DNA of 64,000 nucleotides from Centroberyx gerrardi (GCF_048128805.1 NC_136016.1:18725176-18789175), one strand, 5' to 3'; positions 1-13,258 are shown, counted from the stretch's first letter. The notes: generated from the sequence alone by a model not told the origin. Numbers and translations are program-made.

Positions 1-23
1 CCATCACTTGTCCCGGCCCACAG

Positions 24-855
24 TCCCTCCTGGAGACTCATGACTCGGTGGCGTCCAAAAGCTATGAGACTCCTCCCCCCAGCCCCTGCTCCTTCATGGA
101 CGCAGCCCTCAACAACCAGCCTGTGCCCCCCGACGCAGTCAGGATGGTGGGCATCCGTAAGGTGTCCGGAGAGCACCTGGTAAGACCAAACAGTTAGAGA
201 ACTACACTTTATGCCCCTTTGCAGGTGAATGGGTAGTAGGGTAGAGCTTGGAACGACGGCTCTTATGCTAATGGGTTTTATTCCCACTGGGCGCGCCAAT
301 TTAAAAATGAATACCCTTCTGTAAATTGTAAACCGATAAAATCCCTCATTAAATGGTATGATTTGTGGTTTAGGAGCAGCACATGCACTCAGCATAATGG
401 CACCTGTTTGTAGCATTGTTTAAAGGGGCAATAAGTTAGATTTTTACTGCCCCATAGCATAGAATGGAATGATTTATCTGACAGGGTTGTTGATCAATAA
501 CAAGGACTCAACAGTTACTACGCCAGGTGTTGAGATTTCTGGCTTTCAGAACTCACTTTCTGGCCTGAAGTCTCTGTTTTGGAACAAGAGCTCCTCACCC
601 ACTGGAGGTTCAAGACCCACCCCCACCCCCCACCCACCTACTCGCATTTTAAACAGGGACGGTGCTAGAGACTTGTGTTCTATCGATATTACAATTCCTT
701 GGTCGCCCATGGGGGTCGATACGGGTCATAGATTCCTTAATTCCCTTTAATTGTTCTGAGGAATTCAACTTTTGCATTTGTGTAAAATAGATTTTGTATT
801 GATCCTGTCTAGTTAGCCCACATAACAAACGCCTGCTTCTTCACCCATCTCTGCG

Positions 856-906
<51 letters not shown>

Positions 907-3900
907 CAGGGAGTGACTTTTCGCGTGGAGAGCGGCGAGCTGGTGATTGCCAGGATCCTGCATGGCGGCATGATCGACCAGCAGGGTCTGCTCCACGTGG
1001 GTGACATCATCAAGGAGGTGAACGCCAAGGAGGTGGGGAACGACCCCAAAGTGCTGCAGGACATGCTGAAGGAGGCCAGCGGCAGTGTGGTGCTGAAGAT
1101 CCTGCCCAGCTACCAGGAGCCACACACACCGCGACAGGTCAGACACACACCAGACACTTCAACTGGAATTATATAAAGGCGTTAAAGTAACAATCTGTGA
1201 CACTTTCATAAAAATTGCTGTTTTTCTACTCTCTATAGCTGATTGATAGAACACAATAGTGATTAAACCTATACCAAGTTCATGAAAGCTTTTACATTTG
1301 CTGTTCTTCTGGTGGCTCTTTCCTGGAAAAATCCTCTGGCGCACGGGAAGTAATGTTGCGTTTTAGGTTTCCAGCAGTAGCAACAGCTTTGTTTTGAATA
1401 AACAGAAGAAGAACTGGGTAGTTAGCATCAGCAGTGATAGCCACCATGGCTGAACAGACAAAGAAAAGAGCGCCAGCTACAGAAACTCAAACTTCACTGA
1501 CAGAAAATCCAAGGAAAAAGACGTCTCAGTCCCGCCCACACTGTTTGATTGACAGGTGATCTCTGGGAAGTGCAGTGCAGAAACACCACAGCAATGAGCG
1601 CTGAGCACAAAAGACATCACCAAAATAAAAAATAAAAAAGAGGATCTTGCAGATTAGCACTTTAAAAAATATTTGTGATTTTCTCCCCCATAACCATGAT
1701 GCATATTCATGATCTTTTATTTATCCAGGGAAAGTTCACACACAACCACGACTGCATAGTAGTTAGTAGCTCTACTTATTCATTCATAGAAGTTATTCAT
1801 GGCAATATGAACTAGACTCTCATCCCTAGTGTGCGTAGGAGAGTCAACTTTCATCTTAAATTTCTCGATGATCTTTATTCACACGCTCCTACAAATAGAA
1901 TCAGCTTTTAATCACCAATCCTGAAGTAAATATAGTAAAAAAGAAATACTATGAGCTTTAAAAGATACTGTCATTTTCATCAGTTTTTTATCAAGTAGCT
2001 ACTGCTTGCTGTCCCAGAGCAGAAGCGGTAGCCTCCCTGCTGTCTGTAACCTTGCATACTGTGCCAAGAATTATACATCTATTTCCGCATCATCTGCAAA
2101 TGGCACTCTTTAGATGACATTGCCGATTTGGCTATACTTGCATTAGTTTTGTCAGTTGTCCAAATGTAATGCTGTTTTCTGCTTATACATAATGGATCAG
2201 GGACTGAAGTCTCCATGAGCGAGACGGAGCGAGAGCGATCCCGCAAACAACTCACAACACAGGAGTCCTCATCTGTTTCCTCCCAGAAGAAAACTTTTTG
2301 ATGCATCATCTCCTCCCGCGGTTGCAGCATTCCAGTCAGAAAGAATATTTCAGTGTGTTGCATATCAAAGACTCGTAGGAAATTATGCAGGACCTAGTTG
2401 TGTAGCTGCAGAAAAACAGTCACAGGGAAAGATTCTTGGTGTTTCGGGTCTTTGAACAGCGCGCTAACAGGCTGTGAAAGCGTTCGGCCAGCTAATGGAC
2501 ACTAGCCTCCAAAGAGCCGGGGAAGGCTACTCACACTGAAAATATGACCCACTTTAGAGTGTGGGGAAATGGAGGGGTTATCTTGCCTAGTGATGCATTG
2601 CCAATAGGATAGCAGAATAGAGCACATCACAGGATGCAGTATATACAGCTGAAGATGTGTTGGGCACAAGGCCCTGTGACAGATTGGTCTCATCCATGGA
2701 GTGTGTTTGTATATCGGGGCTCTTCATGCCAAAGAAACAGGAGCGTTGCAGCTTGAGGAAGGCGTTCTTAATGAATTACTTATACTCAACAAGAACCAAA
2801 ATAAACTAGACCAGAATATACTAGAACATAATATTTTAGATATCTTAGAATATGCTAGGATAGGATATGTTAGAATAGACTTGAATCATGTGTTTGAAGC
2901 ATATTGCCGCTGTGAAAACCTTACAGAAAGAAAAACAGCCTTGATGACAATGCATTTTTGACATTATCTAATGGATTTTGAAAGGGTTTCAGAAGGCCAG
3001 GGCATCAGGGAATTGCACTTAGGAGGTTTTCACATGACAACAGCGATGTGCCAATTATAAATGCCAACTCCCAACATCTCTCCACTGAGCTGGCAAGGCC
3101 TGTGGAGAGCTGGACAAGATGCTGTGGGCATCAGCCACTCTGGCGGAAATGCTTTCGAACGCCTCCAGGTCGTAATCAGATAACGTCCACACCTTTCTTC
3201 TGGTTATTCATTAAAAGGAGTCTATTCTGAGCCATGGGTTTTTATTACATTTCAGTAGGTCCAGACTTTTCTGCAAGACGGGATTTCTAAGGCCTCGGCT
3301 TTCTGAAATCACAGCAGCACAATGTTTTGTTTTCTATTATTTATTTTTTTTTGGAAGGATATTCGCTCCAGATATCAAAGTGCCTACTTGAACCGTAATA
3401 GAGGCTGTCTGTCAGATATATTAAAGGCTGGTTTGGCTGTGCTCGTACAGAAAAGAGCTGTGTAGGTGGATGTTATATACTGTGCAAGGATTTGTGATGA
3501 TTTGAGTTGTTCCCAGAAGTGCTCTTTAGAATCCGATCCAGCTGTCTGTATTTCACGCCTCTAACTCCGCCATCTCTGTCTGCCGGTGATGGCATGGTGA
3601 CTGAACTCAACTGACAGCTCCCTTTGGCCAGTTGAGACAGCTATTGTGTGTGTATGTGTGTGTGTGTGTGTTTGTGTGTGTGTGTCCCCGTCGTGTCCTT
3701 ACAGGGAATCAGACACACACGCGCACACACACACGGTACAGTAGGGGCTGGCAGGCTTTTTTTTTTGTTCATGCATCAGTTCAGCATGAGAAAACGCCGT
3801 CAAGTGCAGGGGGGATGGTTGCCATGGCTACACATTTTGGCTCTCTCTGTCTCTCTCGCTGTCTCTCCTTCTCCCTCTGTCTCTCCATATCTATCTCTCC

Positions 3901-5393
3901 AACTCCTTGGCCTCTCCTCGGGAGTCGGGAAGCAGGGTTTGGTTTATGAGCTGAAGCCCCTGTAGCCTTGAGATGTCTGGGAAAGTGAGCTGCTAGATGG
4001 AATGGGCTTTAAGCAAGCAAGGCTGTTTCGACGCGATGGCCTCTTACTCACCAAATCCACATACCAAGGATCATGTACAATTCATTTACTTGTGCGCTAC
4101 ACCAGAGGCAACATAGGTGTACAATTCTACTGCGTTATTAAGCCAGTATATCCAAGCCGTCTAATATGTACTGATAGACATTTGGTGTCTGTTTTGATTT
4201 CTGTTCTGGCATTTTTACTAACACGTTTCTATATTTTTTCCGGTCCCTTCAGGCCTTTGTGAAGTGTCACTTTGACTACGACCCCTCCCACGACAACCTG
4301 ATTCCCTGTAAGGAGGCGGGGCTTAGCTTCAGCAGTGGAGACGTCCTGCAGATCTTCAACCAGGAGGATCTCAACTGGTGGCAGGTCAGTGCAACCATCG
4401 GAGCATTTCAGCCCCAGCTGACACCGAGATCCTGATTCACTAGGATTGCGTTGCGAGGGCAGTTGGTGCATCTTTTTCTGCCTCAGTTGCTTGAGCTAAG
4501 AGTGCAGAGTTTTCATTTTATTCACTAAGAAATGTATTCAAAGAAATTGTTGCACAAACAAGAACTCGAAAAGAGAGTTGCACAAGAAAATAGCCTCATT
4601 TAAGGTCACAATTAAATGGAAAAATGCCTTTTTCAACTTGTTAGCTAATTTTCCAAGTCTTATATATTTAACAGTATATACCAAAGAATTTACAACATTT
4701 TCAGTTTCTCATATTTTTATCAAAACTTTCTGGAAAATGTATATTTTAGTGGTTCTTCCATTACATACCAGTAGGCGCACATAAAAACTCCAATAACAAC
4801 CAATAATACCATCACAGATTTTTGAACATTCCCCCTCCGCCCCTCCCGTCTTATAAAACAGATACTGCTGTCCCATCGGTTTACACCATCAGCCACTTTT
4901 GAAAAAATAAAAAAACGTACAATACATTAAATTACAGAAGCAAGAATGCCATTTCATTGTTACTTTAAGTCTAATCCGCCAAGGCTGACACCCTTGCGCC
5001 CTACAGCACCCTTTATAATTGGAGCGTTCTCTGATCTGATCTGCCTGACTTGCTGCCAACGTTGGCTGAATCTTTCGGCTTTGATAGGAGAAACTGATCT
5101 TTCTGTGCAGTGTCTTCACACCGCCTTTCACAAGATCTTATATGTGCTACGATAATTTGGGGGAGCTTGTGTTGCGAAGTGCTAGTGAATTGGATGCAAT
5201 GTGTGTGTGTGTGTGTGTGTGTGTGTTTCCTTCACAGGCCTGTCACCTAGAGGGAGGCAGCGCGGGTCTCATCCCAAGCCAACTCCTCGAGGAGAAGAGG
5301 AAAGCTTTTGTGAAGAGGGATCTGGAGCTCGCTACCACAGGTACAGAAGCACAGAAACACGCATCATTATGCAAAATCTGCACAGAATCCTCG

Positions 5394-5430
<37 letters not shown>

Positions 5431-8400
5431 GGCAACAAAGGCAACATCTGTTCCTCTCCATATCATACAAGCGTGTCATCTGCGCCGGCCGCTTGTCCTC
5501 CTCTCACCTCTCCAGTCTGTTACTCTGTCAGGGAGCGCTGGAGAACTGGTAATGAGCATCACTGTGACTCAGGCTGGCCTGATCCAATCTGCCGGTTATT
5601 AAGCTGCAGGCTCTGACATTCACAAACCGCCTCCCGGAGAGGAGGCGCCGATTGAGGAGGCGCCGATTGAGGAGCCGCGATAAGATCCCCAAATACAAAC
5701 CTGATCAATAATCAGCTCCTCTCTTATGAGATGCTGAGCGAACACAGGCCCGGTTCCTTCAGATTTATCTGTTCCACGCAGCGTCCTCAGCAGCAGCAGA
5801 ACAGGTGGTGAGTCACAGCCAGCCGCATGCCCTTCACTTCTGGAGGAGAGAGACATGACAGACCCAACGATATTGCCCTTGGGGCGCGGAAAGGACACAT
5901 CTGTCCGCTCGCGCACTTGGCAGATATTATACAGACTGAGATCATGGTTTGAATAAAATATTTGAACAGGATGTATTGGGATGGTGGGGTCTGAAAATGA
6001 TTAATCAAAGGACAGGGATTAAGTGACCTAAGAATAAATATATTTCAAAATCGTTGCTCGGTGGCTGCGAGGTGCGCTGCCACACTGATTTATTTTCCAT
6101 CAGATTGATGTGTTGAATTCAGTCATCATAAAAAAGAACAACGCAGCTCATGTTTATTTCTCTGCCATGCCTATTGTTTCCTCTACATTAGACATTCTCC
6201 CCCAGTGGCCACACAGTCTGCCATATTGAATAGACAGCCAGGCAGTGACAGATATCCTCCAGTCACAGGTGTTCTCAGGCAGTCGACCGGATTGAATGGA
6301 TTGATCAGTTTTGGTGCGCAGTGCCACCTAGTGGTCCAGTCTGCCTAATGACCCTTAAGGGCTTTGGATTTATGACCCAGCAGAGCCTTCAGAGGGATCT
6401 CGCCTTCCCAGTATATCACCTTAACGGGGACTTTGTTGAAGTGGCTGGCAGAGACGAGCGCGGCGGTTGGAGGTTTTATTGTGTTTTGTGTGTCGCTGCC
6501 TCTTCTCAGGTCCTCTGTGCGCCGGGATGGGCGGCAAGAAGAAAAAAAAGATGATGTATTTGACCACCAAAAACGCAGGTACTTTAAACTTCCCACACAC
6601 ACTGTGATTCACAGTGGCTCTCCATGATGCTGTTTTCTGTGAGCTTGCCCTGAATTGGAGGAAATGACTCAAATTTTATTTTTTATTTAACCTTTATTTA
6701 ACCAGGAAGTCCCGTTGAGATTAGAAACCTCAATGGGACGACAAATGGTTTCAGAAAGACTACAATAAAAACAAATATAGGCACAGAACAGACTACAATA
6801 AAAGCATAGGATGCAAAATACAGCATAAAACATTTAGGAAGAAGAATAGTCTGCTACACTCTAGAGAACTTTGTTCATTAAAAACAGTGATATTCCAATG
6901 AATTAGATGCCAATTCTTTCATTTTGGATTTAGAAGCTTGTGTTTTATTGTACTGTGTTCGTTTTTTTATTCTGTCCTACTCCCTAATCGATGGCTTCAA
7001 TATGTTGTCTGACTAGAATTTGACCGCCATGAGTTGCGGATCTACGAGGAGGTGGCCAAAGTCCCGCCCTTCAGGAGGAAGACGCTGGTTCTGATTGGTG
7101 CGCAGGGCGTCGGCCGGCGCAGTCTGAAGAACAAGCTGTTGGTGTCGGACCCCCAGCGGTACGGGACCACCGTCCCCTGTGAGTAGATTCCCGATCGCAC
7201 TAAACCACCGGCATTAGTATGACATCCACCTGGTATTCAGTATCTGTGGTATTTAATCAAGTATTGAATCCATCCACTATTGAATCCACAATAGAAGGAG
7301 ATGCATTTTGTTGTTTTTATCCCATTTTCCACCATGCTGTGTTCTTTTGTCATTTAGACGTTTTTTTAATTCAGTCGTGTCTTTCTATGTCATCTTGGTT
7401 TCTATTCTCTTTCATTCATTTGTTTTGAGATTAAATGTTTTTATAAACCCTTGTTTTGTTTTATCCCATCTGCAAATTCTTTTTTAGAGTATTTTTCTCT
7501 TCTTTCTGTGGTTTTATCTTTGCATTTTACCACTGTGTTTTTTCCAGTTTGTGTCTATGTTCACTGTGCAAATAAACTAAACCATACCAAGCTAAAGTGT
7601 ATTACAATGACATTCATTTACCAGTACATAAAGTACAGATTTTTCTTAGGATAAAAATGTCCACATTTTGATTGCCTTGCCTCAGAGAACTTTGACTTTC
7701 AGTGCCATATTTGTGACTAGATTCTCCCAAATGAAACTGACTGATCCCTCCCTTTGTCTCACTCCCCAGTCACCTCCAGAAAACCTAAGGTGGATGAGAG
7801 GGATGTGCAGATGTACTCCTTCATGACCCGCAGCGAAATGGAGTGCGACATCAAAAACGGGCGTTTCCTGGAGCACGGCGAGTACGATGGCAACCTGTAC
7901 GGCACCAAGATCAACTCCATCCATGAGGTGGTAGAAACAGGAAAGATCTGCATCCTGGACGTCAACCCACAGGTAGAGGACCAGTTCCTCTCTGCCTCCC
8001 TTCGTTGCTTCTGTTATTCACCCTTCTAAATGTCAATCCATCCTTCCTTCCTTCCTTCCGTCATGGTATCATGCTTTCCGCTTTATGCATAAAATTACAG
8101 ATTCTAACTAATTATGCATAGCTTGTTGCTCCTGAAGTATTTTCAGTCTAAGCACATCTTCAATATTCATCAAAACAAATCTCTTAATGAAAAGTATTAT
8201 TCACTGGAAACATTCAGCAAATCCTATTAGCTACACATTAGCCAGATAAATCTGCTAGATCAAGATGCCGCAGTTACATTTTAATCACCTTCTCAGCTTT
8301 ATAATTGTGCTTGACTTTTAACTGCTTCCATTGCTCCAGTGATGCAGTGATTGTGTGTCTGCTGCACCTCAACACTTTTCTCTGAAGGCTCTCAAAGTCC

Positions 8401-9012
8401 TGCGGACGTCAGAGTTCCTGCCCTACGTTGTGTTCATCGAAGCCCCGGACTTCGAGGTTCTCAAAGCCATGAATAGGTCGGCGATCGAGTCGGGAGTGGT
8501 CACAAAACAGTTAACGGTGAGTAATCGGCGGTCCTTCTAGCATTAGAATAAATGAAAGGATTATATTTTGCGCCCTCAAAGTGCTGCAGTGAAATGCATA
8601 AACAAGACAGCTCCTTGTATGCATAATTGGAATGCAGAAGGTATTGAATTTACTCAGCGTAGAGGAATGCTAACCAGGAAATTGCATTCCTGCCAATTAG
8701 ATCATGCAGGCTAATTTAATTTCAGTTGTGTACCAATCTCACGGTTTACTCTGTCCCTCATTGGCGCCTTCATCCAAATAATTGCCTGCTCATTGCATTC
8801 ATTCCCGCCTAATCGCCTCGCCGCGATGCCGACAGGACTCCGAGCTGAAGAGGACGGTGGACGAGAGCGAGCGGATCCAGAGGGCCTACGGACATTACTT
8901 TGACCTCTGCATCGTCAACGACGGCCTGGAGGCGGCTTTCCGGAGCCTACGGTCGGCGCTAGAGAAACTGTCGACCGAGCAGCAGTGGGTGCCTGTCAGC
9001 TGGGTCTTCTAA
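24..9012 (+). CDS. mpp2: MAGUK p55 scaffold MPP2, 3' part (PDZ-SH3-HOOK-GK)
   Basis: Membrane-associated guanylate kinase scaffold that links membrane proteins to the cortical and synaptic cytoskeleton. Nine coding exons are read: 24-179, 910-1137, 4253-4384, 5238-5340, 6510-6578, 7017-7178, 7770-7972, 8388-8516 and 8836-9012 (TAA). They total 1359 nt, giving 452 residues in frame. Exon 2 is the PDZ core ([21 protein letters not shown]). Exons 3-4 form the SH3 ([18 protein letters not shown]). Exon 5 is the basic HOOK ([15 protein letters not shown]). Exons 6-9 are the catalytically inactive guanylate-kinase-like domain ([15 protein letters not shown], ending WVPVSWVF). MPP2 is preferred over MPP6 because of residues such as [12 protein letters not shown] and the [19 protein letters not shown] linker. 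The L27 domains and start codon lie left of the window. The first exon boundary at 24 is inferred from a preceding CAG. A teleost a/b suffix cannot be assigned. Confidence 0.93.
421..615 (+). repeat. Dispersed repeat, copy 1 (mpp2 intron)
   Basis: A block beginning with a GGGGCAATAAG motif reads in the same order as 16298-16475. Shared landmarks are a TTTTTACTG stretch, GTTGTTGATCAATA, GAGATTTCTGGCTTTC and CTCTGTTTTGGAACAA. The two copies sit in introns of unrelated genes, so this is an interspersed element rather than a gene part. Its class is unknown; no terminal inverted repeats were recognised. Confidence 0.6.
861..903 (+). repeat. (TG)n microsatellite at a 3' splice site
   Basis: An uninterrupted TG run leads almost directly into the acceptor of the mpp2 PDZ exon (AG at 908-909). 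It occupies the place of the usual polypyrimidine tract. Confidence 0.9.
1138..4252 (+). other. mpp2 intron between PDZ and SH3 exons
   Basis: A 3.1-kb intron without a convincing gene. It holds a mixed (TG)n/(CA)n tract at about 3644-3740. The remainder is ordinary AT-rich intronic sequence. The short open frames across it have no recognisable domain and are treated as chance. Confidence 0.6.
4720..4890 (+). repeat. Dispersed repeat, copy 1 (partner at 46.7 kb)
   Basis: This intronic stretch shares ordered blocks with 46717-46940. Both have an ACCAATAA-type stretch, a CATCAGATTTTTGAA-like block, a C-rich CCCCTCCGC-CCCTCCC stretch, an AAA-AC segment and a CATCGGTTTA/CATTGGTTTA end. The copies are diverged. 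It is an interspersed repeat of unknown class inside mpp2. Confidence 0.5.
5394..5430 (+). repeat. (CA)n microsatellite
   Basis: A pure CA run lies in the mpp2 intron just downstream of the second SH3 exon. Together with the (TG)n run at 5200-5226 it flanks that 103-bp exon with complementary dinucleotide tracts. Confidence 0.9.
6672..6900 (-). mobile_element. L2-like LINE 3' end fragment
   Basis: The stretch with TTTATTTAACC repeated twice, then ACCAGGAAGTCCCGTTGAGATTA, is the reverse complement of the 3' tail typical of fish L2-type LINEs. A near copy of the same tail lies at 21613-21680, directly downstream of the LINE reading frame at 21.8-23.5 kb. Only the tail remains here, with no coding part. 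Confidence 0.6.
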
Positions 9013-10440
9013 AAGTCGCCAAGAGCTCACCGGGAAGCGGCCGGGGCTCGAGGTCAAAGGTCGGAGGACGAGTCGGCGGACGCCGCCTCCGTTGCGGTTA
9101 CCGGTGGCGAAGGCCCGAGCGTCGTGATTCAGTGCAAATGACCAGCCTCATGTAGAGCGTTTTTGTACAAATTTAGAGTTCCTCTACTGACCCTAACGTC
9201 AAGTTGTATTTTATTTGTATGATGATATTTGTTCAGAAGGATTTAGAGTTGATTATGAGGTATAGTGCAATAGTGTGAGTGAAACGAGTGTGTGTATGTT
9301 ATCATTAACGTGGAAATAGGCTTCAGTATATGTTTTGCAGACACAGTGCTCTGTTGAAGGTCTTTGTTGAAGGAAATTGTTGAACTTTTTAGCCTTCCCA
9401 AATCTTAAATACTTTATGTAGTGTAATGTTTACATTGGATCGGTAGTTTAAGGACAAATTGGTTGAGGAAAGATACCAAATGTCATATTTGTATTAAATT
9501 CTATATATTTTACCATTTGATCGTACGGTATGATTGTATATGTTCGAAAATGTGCTTTTTCTTGTATGTATCCATTGATCGGAAAAATGAACAGCAATAC
9601 ATCATTTAAAACAAATACATACACATGCAATACATTTACTCACACAAATATACACAAAGTTCACTGGGAACAATGGGAAACCTTCCTTTGTTGAGTTCCC
9701 CTGGGTTACTGTCTCAGTGCATATTTTGTCTCATTTTGACGATGGTATTTCTTGTTCATTTTGATTACATTCTACATTTTCTGCCTATATTGAAAACATT
9801 TCTCATTAGTCTGAAAATGCTGTTTGATAGCCAGAGGATCACAGTGTCTGGCTACTGTATGGTTCATATTGTTGGAGTTGTTTTTGTAGCACAGACACCT
9901 AAAGAAATAACCCTTGTAAAACAATTTATAAAAAAAAAGTAGCCTACAATATGCACATACTGTATAATGAAGGCTGATAGTACTTAACTTAACACAAGTT
10001 TGTGTTTTACAAGTTGCTGTAACATGTTACACTTCACTGTATATGGACAATTGATGGAAATAGTCACATTTTTGTTATTTTTGATGTATAAATAGTAAAA
10101 TATATATCAGTGGCTTCTAATTCATACTTACTTTTGCCTTAACATGGTTAAAAAGCCAAGGAAACACTATATTTTTTCATCATGGAACATTTCACTACTA
10201 TCACTGTACATGTTCCTTCTTAGAAAAAGAAACAAAAACAATACTCGCAACTTATTTGAATATTTATTTTATTTTCCCTCAAACTTGTAAATATTGTATT
10301 GTAACAAAGAGTATACTATAACATAGAGAAACACTTGGTGCTTTGATGATTCTGCCAGTGTGTAGATGTAGTTGAACAACTACCGAGCACTGTAATTTTG
10401 ATGTTCATATGAAAATGTATTAAAAATGAAAATGTTTAGA
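9013..10440 (+). other. mpp2: mpp2 3' UTR and probable poly(A) signal
   Basis: AT-rich sequence follows the mpp2 stop with no conserved reading frame. An ATTAAA hexamer at about 10419-10424 is the likeliest polyadenylation signal. The next gene on the minus strand has its own AATAAA (TTTATT on the plus strand) at about 10478-10483, so the two genes end tail to tail within roughly 100 bases. The exact cleavage site is not visible. Confidence 0.55.
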
Positions 10441-10589
10441 ATATTGCTTCATTGTCAACACTCACTATCCAGGCAACTTTATTTTTTATTAAAATCACAC
10501 AATATTATATAAAAATGACATAATTTACGTTAATACTCTTTTTCAAAATATGAACACAAGGTGCATCCATTCTCCAAGTTTGGTGAGAA

Positions 10590-11704
10590 TTAGTGTGGAT
10601 TTTGGACTGTGGGTGCCGGTGGTGAACTCTGGGGCCGAGGGAGCGTGGAGGGTGGGGGTGGCGGTGGGGGTCGGGGGGGCGGAGGCGGAGGCGGAGGGCC
10701 TTCGGGTGTCGACCAGTGATGGGGTTCCAGCGGCAGGGTGATGGGATACATCTCGTAGGCGGGCGGCGGGCCTCCTGGCCAAGCGCTCCACAGCTTGGGG
10801 TCAAACTGCATGAGAGAGAAGTTCAAAGTAACAACAAACAGTATTTAACCTGGAGTCACTTCTTAAATCTGGTAGACAGTGTTTTGTACTCTAACCCCCT
10901 ATATTCCAGATGATATTTACATTTACATTTTTGGCATACTTATCGGACACACTTATCCAGAGCAACTTAGAATAAGTGCATCAGCTAGATAAGCTTCAAT
11001 CCTTAGATTACCAACATTAGAAGCAACACAACAAATTTTCTAGTGTTAATAAGTGTTCATTTTTCTGTGACAATTACTTTTTAGTTGTTTTTGTATGGCT
11101 CTGGGTCAGCTGTTCAAAGCTATCTAAAAGCGTTGAATTACCTATGATGAGTGTCTACTTACATAAACACAGGTATAGTTGATTTTTACACTCTCAGAGT
11201 TAAATGAACACCAATAGTAAGGAGTGCAAAGGTCAAAACAGACAAAAGAGAATAGAATTTAGAATGGGACATTTATGAATAATATAGAAATAGTTTAAAC
11301 TTGTGTGCATTAAAGAGATGTGGTGGCAGTGGGTGCAGCAGGGGCGAGCGCACCAGTGAGTACGGTGGTGGGAGGTCTACAGTGCTGTAGGGAGGCGGGA
11401 GTCTGTTGGTGTGTCTGTCCACTTCTTCCTGTCTTCCAGACAAAGGAATGACCTGGATGGAGGAGGAGCGGTCATGTTGCGTTGGCACGGTGATGTCTTG
11501 TAATGCTCTTTTCCTCTTGACGTGCAAATAGAAGCAGAGCAGGACCACAGCTATGGACACCACCAGGGCAGGGAATCTGGGAATATGGTGCAAACAAGTC
11601 TCAGGTCTCGCCAGTTCCCATCTTACAGTATGGTAGAGGACATTTTGAGATGCGTTCTTTGACCATACTCACATATATCCAAAGATATTCCCTAGCGATG
11701 TCAT
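10590..11704 (-). CDS. Unrecognised single-pass membrane protein with PPxY tail (gene A of tandem pair)
   Basis: Three coding exons are read on the minus strand: 11704-11673, 11576-11354 and 10805-10590 (TAA). They total 471 nt, giving 156 residues. The predicted protein begins MTSLGNIFGY and goes straight into one hydrophobic helix (FPALVVSIAVVLLCFYLH) with a basic KRKR stop-transfer, so only about ten residues face outside. The tail carries two PPPY motifs (RLPPPYSTV, DLPPPYSL), one PPAY (PPPAYEMYP) and a polyproline end. PPxY motifs are ligands for WW domains such as those of NEDD4-family ubiquitin ligases; that role is inferred. Splice phases and exon content match the neighbouring gene at 13259-13983, so the two are tandem paralogs. 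The donor at 11353 (GTGCGC) is weak. I do not recognise the family. Confidence 0.72.
10911..10980 (+). repeat. Short interspersed fish repeat fragment
   Basis: The stretch ACATTTACATTTTTGGCA, then CTTATCCAGAGCAACTTA and AATAAGTGCAT, matches a widely scattered fish repeat pattern known from memory. It lies inside the intron of PPxY gene A. No target duplication was identified. Confidence 0.45.
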
Positions 11705-12438
11705 GGCTGGAATTAAGACAGGCTGCTGACATTACTGTGAGAAAAGAAGAATTATAAGAACATCTGGTGCAGCAGATGAGTTTAATGACATTCCTAACAA
11801 AAAAGAATGGGAAGCATTTTACTGTCCTTGGTTTACATTTTAATTCAGCAACTGTTATACTGACAGATGAGCCAATTAATTATGTATCAGAATTATTGTA
11901 TTTACAATAAGACCTAACTATATACTCACACCATCTTTTCAGAGTAGAAATTCAGCAGACTTTGGACATTGTAACTGACGCAGATCAACAAATGGGTGTG
12001 ACCTGACGTCACAGGATACGATAATGTTTCAGTATTAAATTGCTCCAACAATCAATACAAATCAACTGGAACAATAATAAGAGACTAATTGGGTGCTGAT
12101 TGCCCAATCACAGGGGTTCCAGGAATCTCATGACCTCATCTACTGCACCTGCTGTACAGTGTTATTTAACTATAAAACTAATGTCACGTTAAAAACCTTT
12201 AAAAGTTACTTCCAATTTATGTTTAGAATTGTTAAATGAAGACGCTGTGAGCTTGGAAGATCGGTATACTGTTTAACGACTGAAGTTGGACCTTCATGTT
12301 ATAAATCTGTCTTATCCAAACTCCAAAGTAAACTAAATCTTTTGAATTCACATGATTCTAACACATGCCACACTGTTGACACAGAATTAGACAATAATTG
12401 GCTACCTATTATATTGATTATAGTGGGGTCAGTCTTAC

Positions 12439-12560
12439 CTTTTTTAAGATCCCAATAGCTACAGAAATTGTCCTGACCTGCGGGCCGCTCTCAAGGATCA
12501 TGTGTCACAAAGGAAGTGCACAAGATGAACTGCTTTTACAGCGTCGTTGTCTTATTTAAA
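12439..12560 (-). promoter_or_regulatory. Probable 5' non-coding exon and promoter of PPxY gene A
   Basis: On the minus strand a good donor (AAAAAAG before GTAAGA, exon end 12439) is preceded by about 90 bases of transcribable sequence. A TATA-like TTTAAATAAG lies at 12551-12560. The coding first exon has its own acceptor (TTTTCTCACAG) ending at 11735, leaving 30 bases of leader before the ATG. Gene B shows the same layout. Confidence 0.4.
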
Positions 12561-13258
12561 GACACAGCACTTACAGGTGTGTTCTCTGTTCTGCACATTA
12601 CTTTTGTGCACTGAAAGGAATCGACCATCACACTAAATGTTTTTCATTTCTTCCCAGCTCACTGTGTTGTGAGCCATCAACACTGGGGTTCCTCAGGGGT
12701 CAATACTTAGACCACTCTTGTTCTGTTTCTTTTTTTTTTTTTTTTTTTCATAAAAGCTGTCTTCCTATCTTGCTTTCCACAAAAACAAAACTGGACACAG
12801 CTTAAGGGCATTTTCATTTGATTTCATTTTGATTCATTAATATAAAACAGAACAATATTTACATCATAGCCTATAAAATGACCACAATATTGTTAAAACG
12901 TGTAAACTGAAAGTGCATAGTTACTCAAATATTTTTACTCCTTTGAGCTGTGAAAAAGTCAACATTATGATGATATTATGAACATTTAGAAACAGATTTG
13001 TCGGGTTTTAATGGGGTTTCCTTTGGATCTTTGCGAGTGCTGCCAATTAAATAATGATATTCATGTACTGCACAAAGTGGATTGTTTACAGTAAAAAGTC
13101 ATCATAAAGATCCCAAAATAAAATAAAACATCAGTACACATCTGTACTACAAGTCGTACACTTGAGTTCCTGTAACCTTCCCTGCGAAAAATATGTTTCT
13201 TTGGGTAACTGGGGCCTGAATGCTGGAGGGTGTTTGAGGGGAAGCAAGAGAGGGAGGA

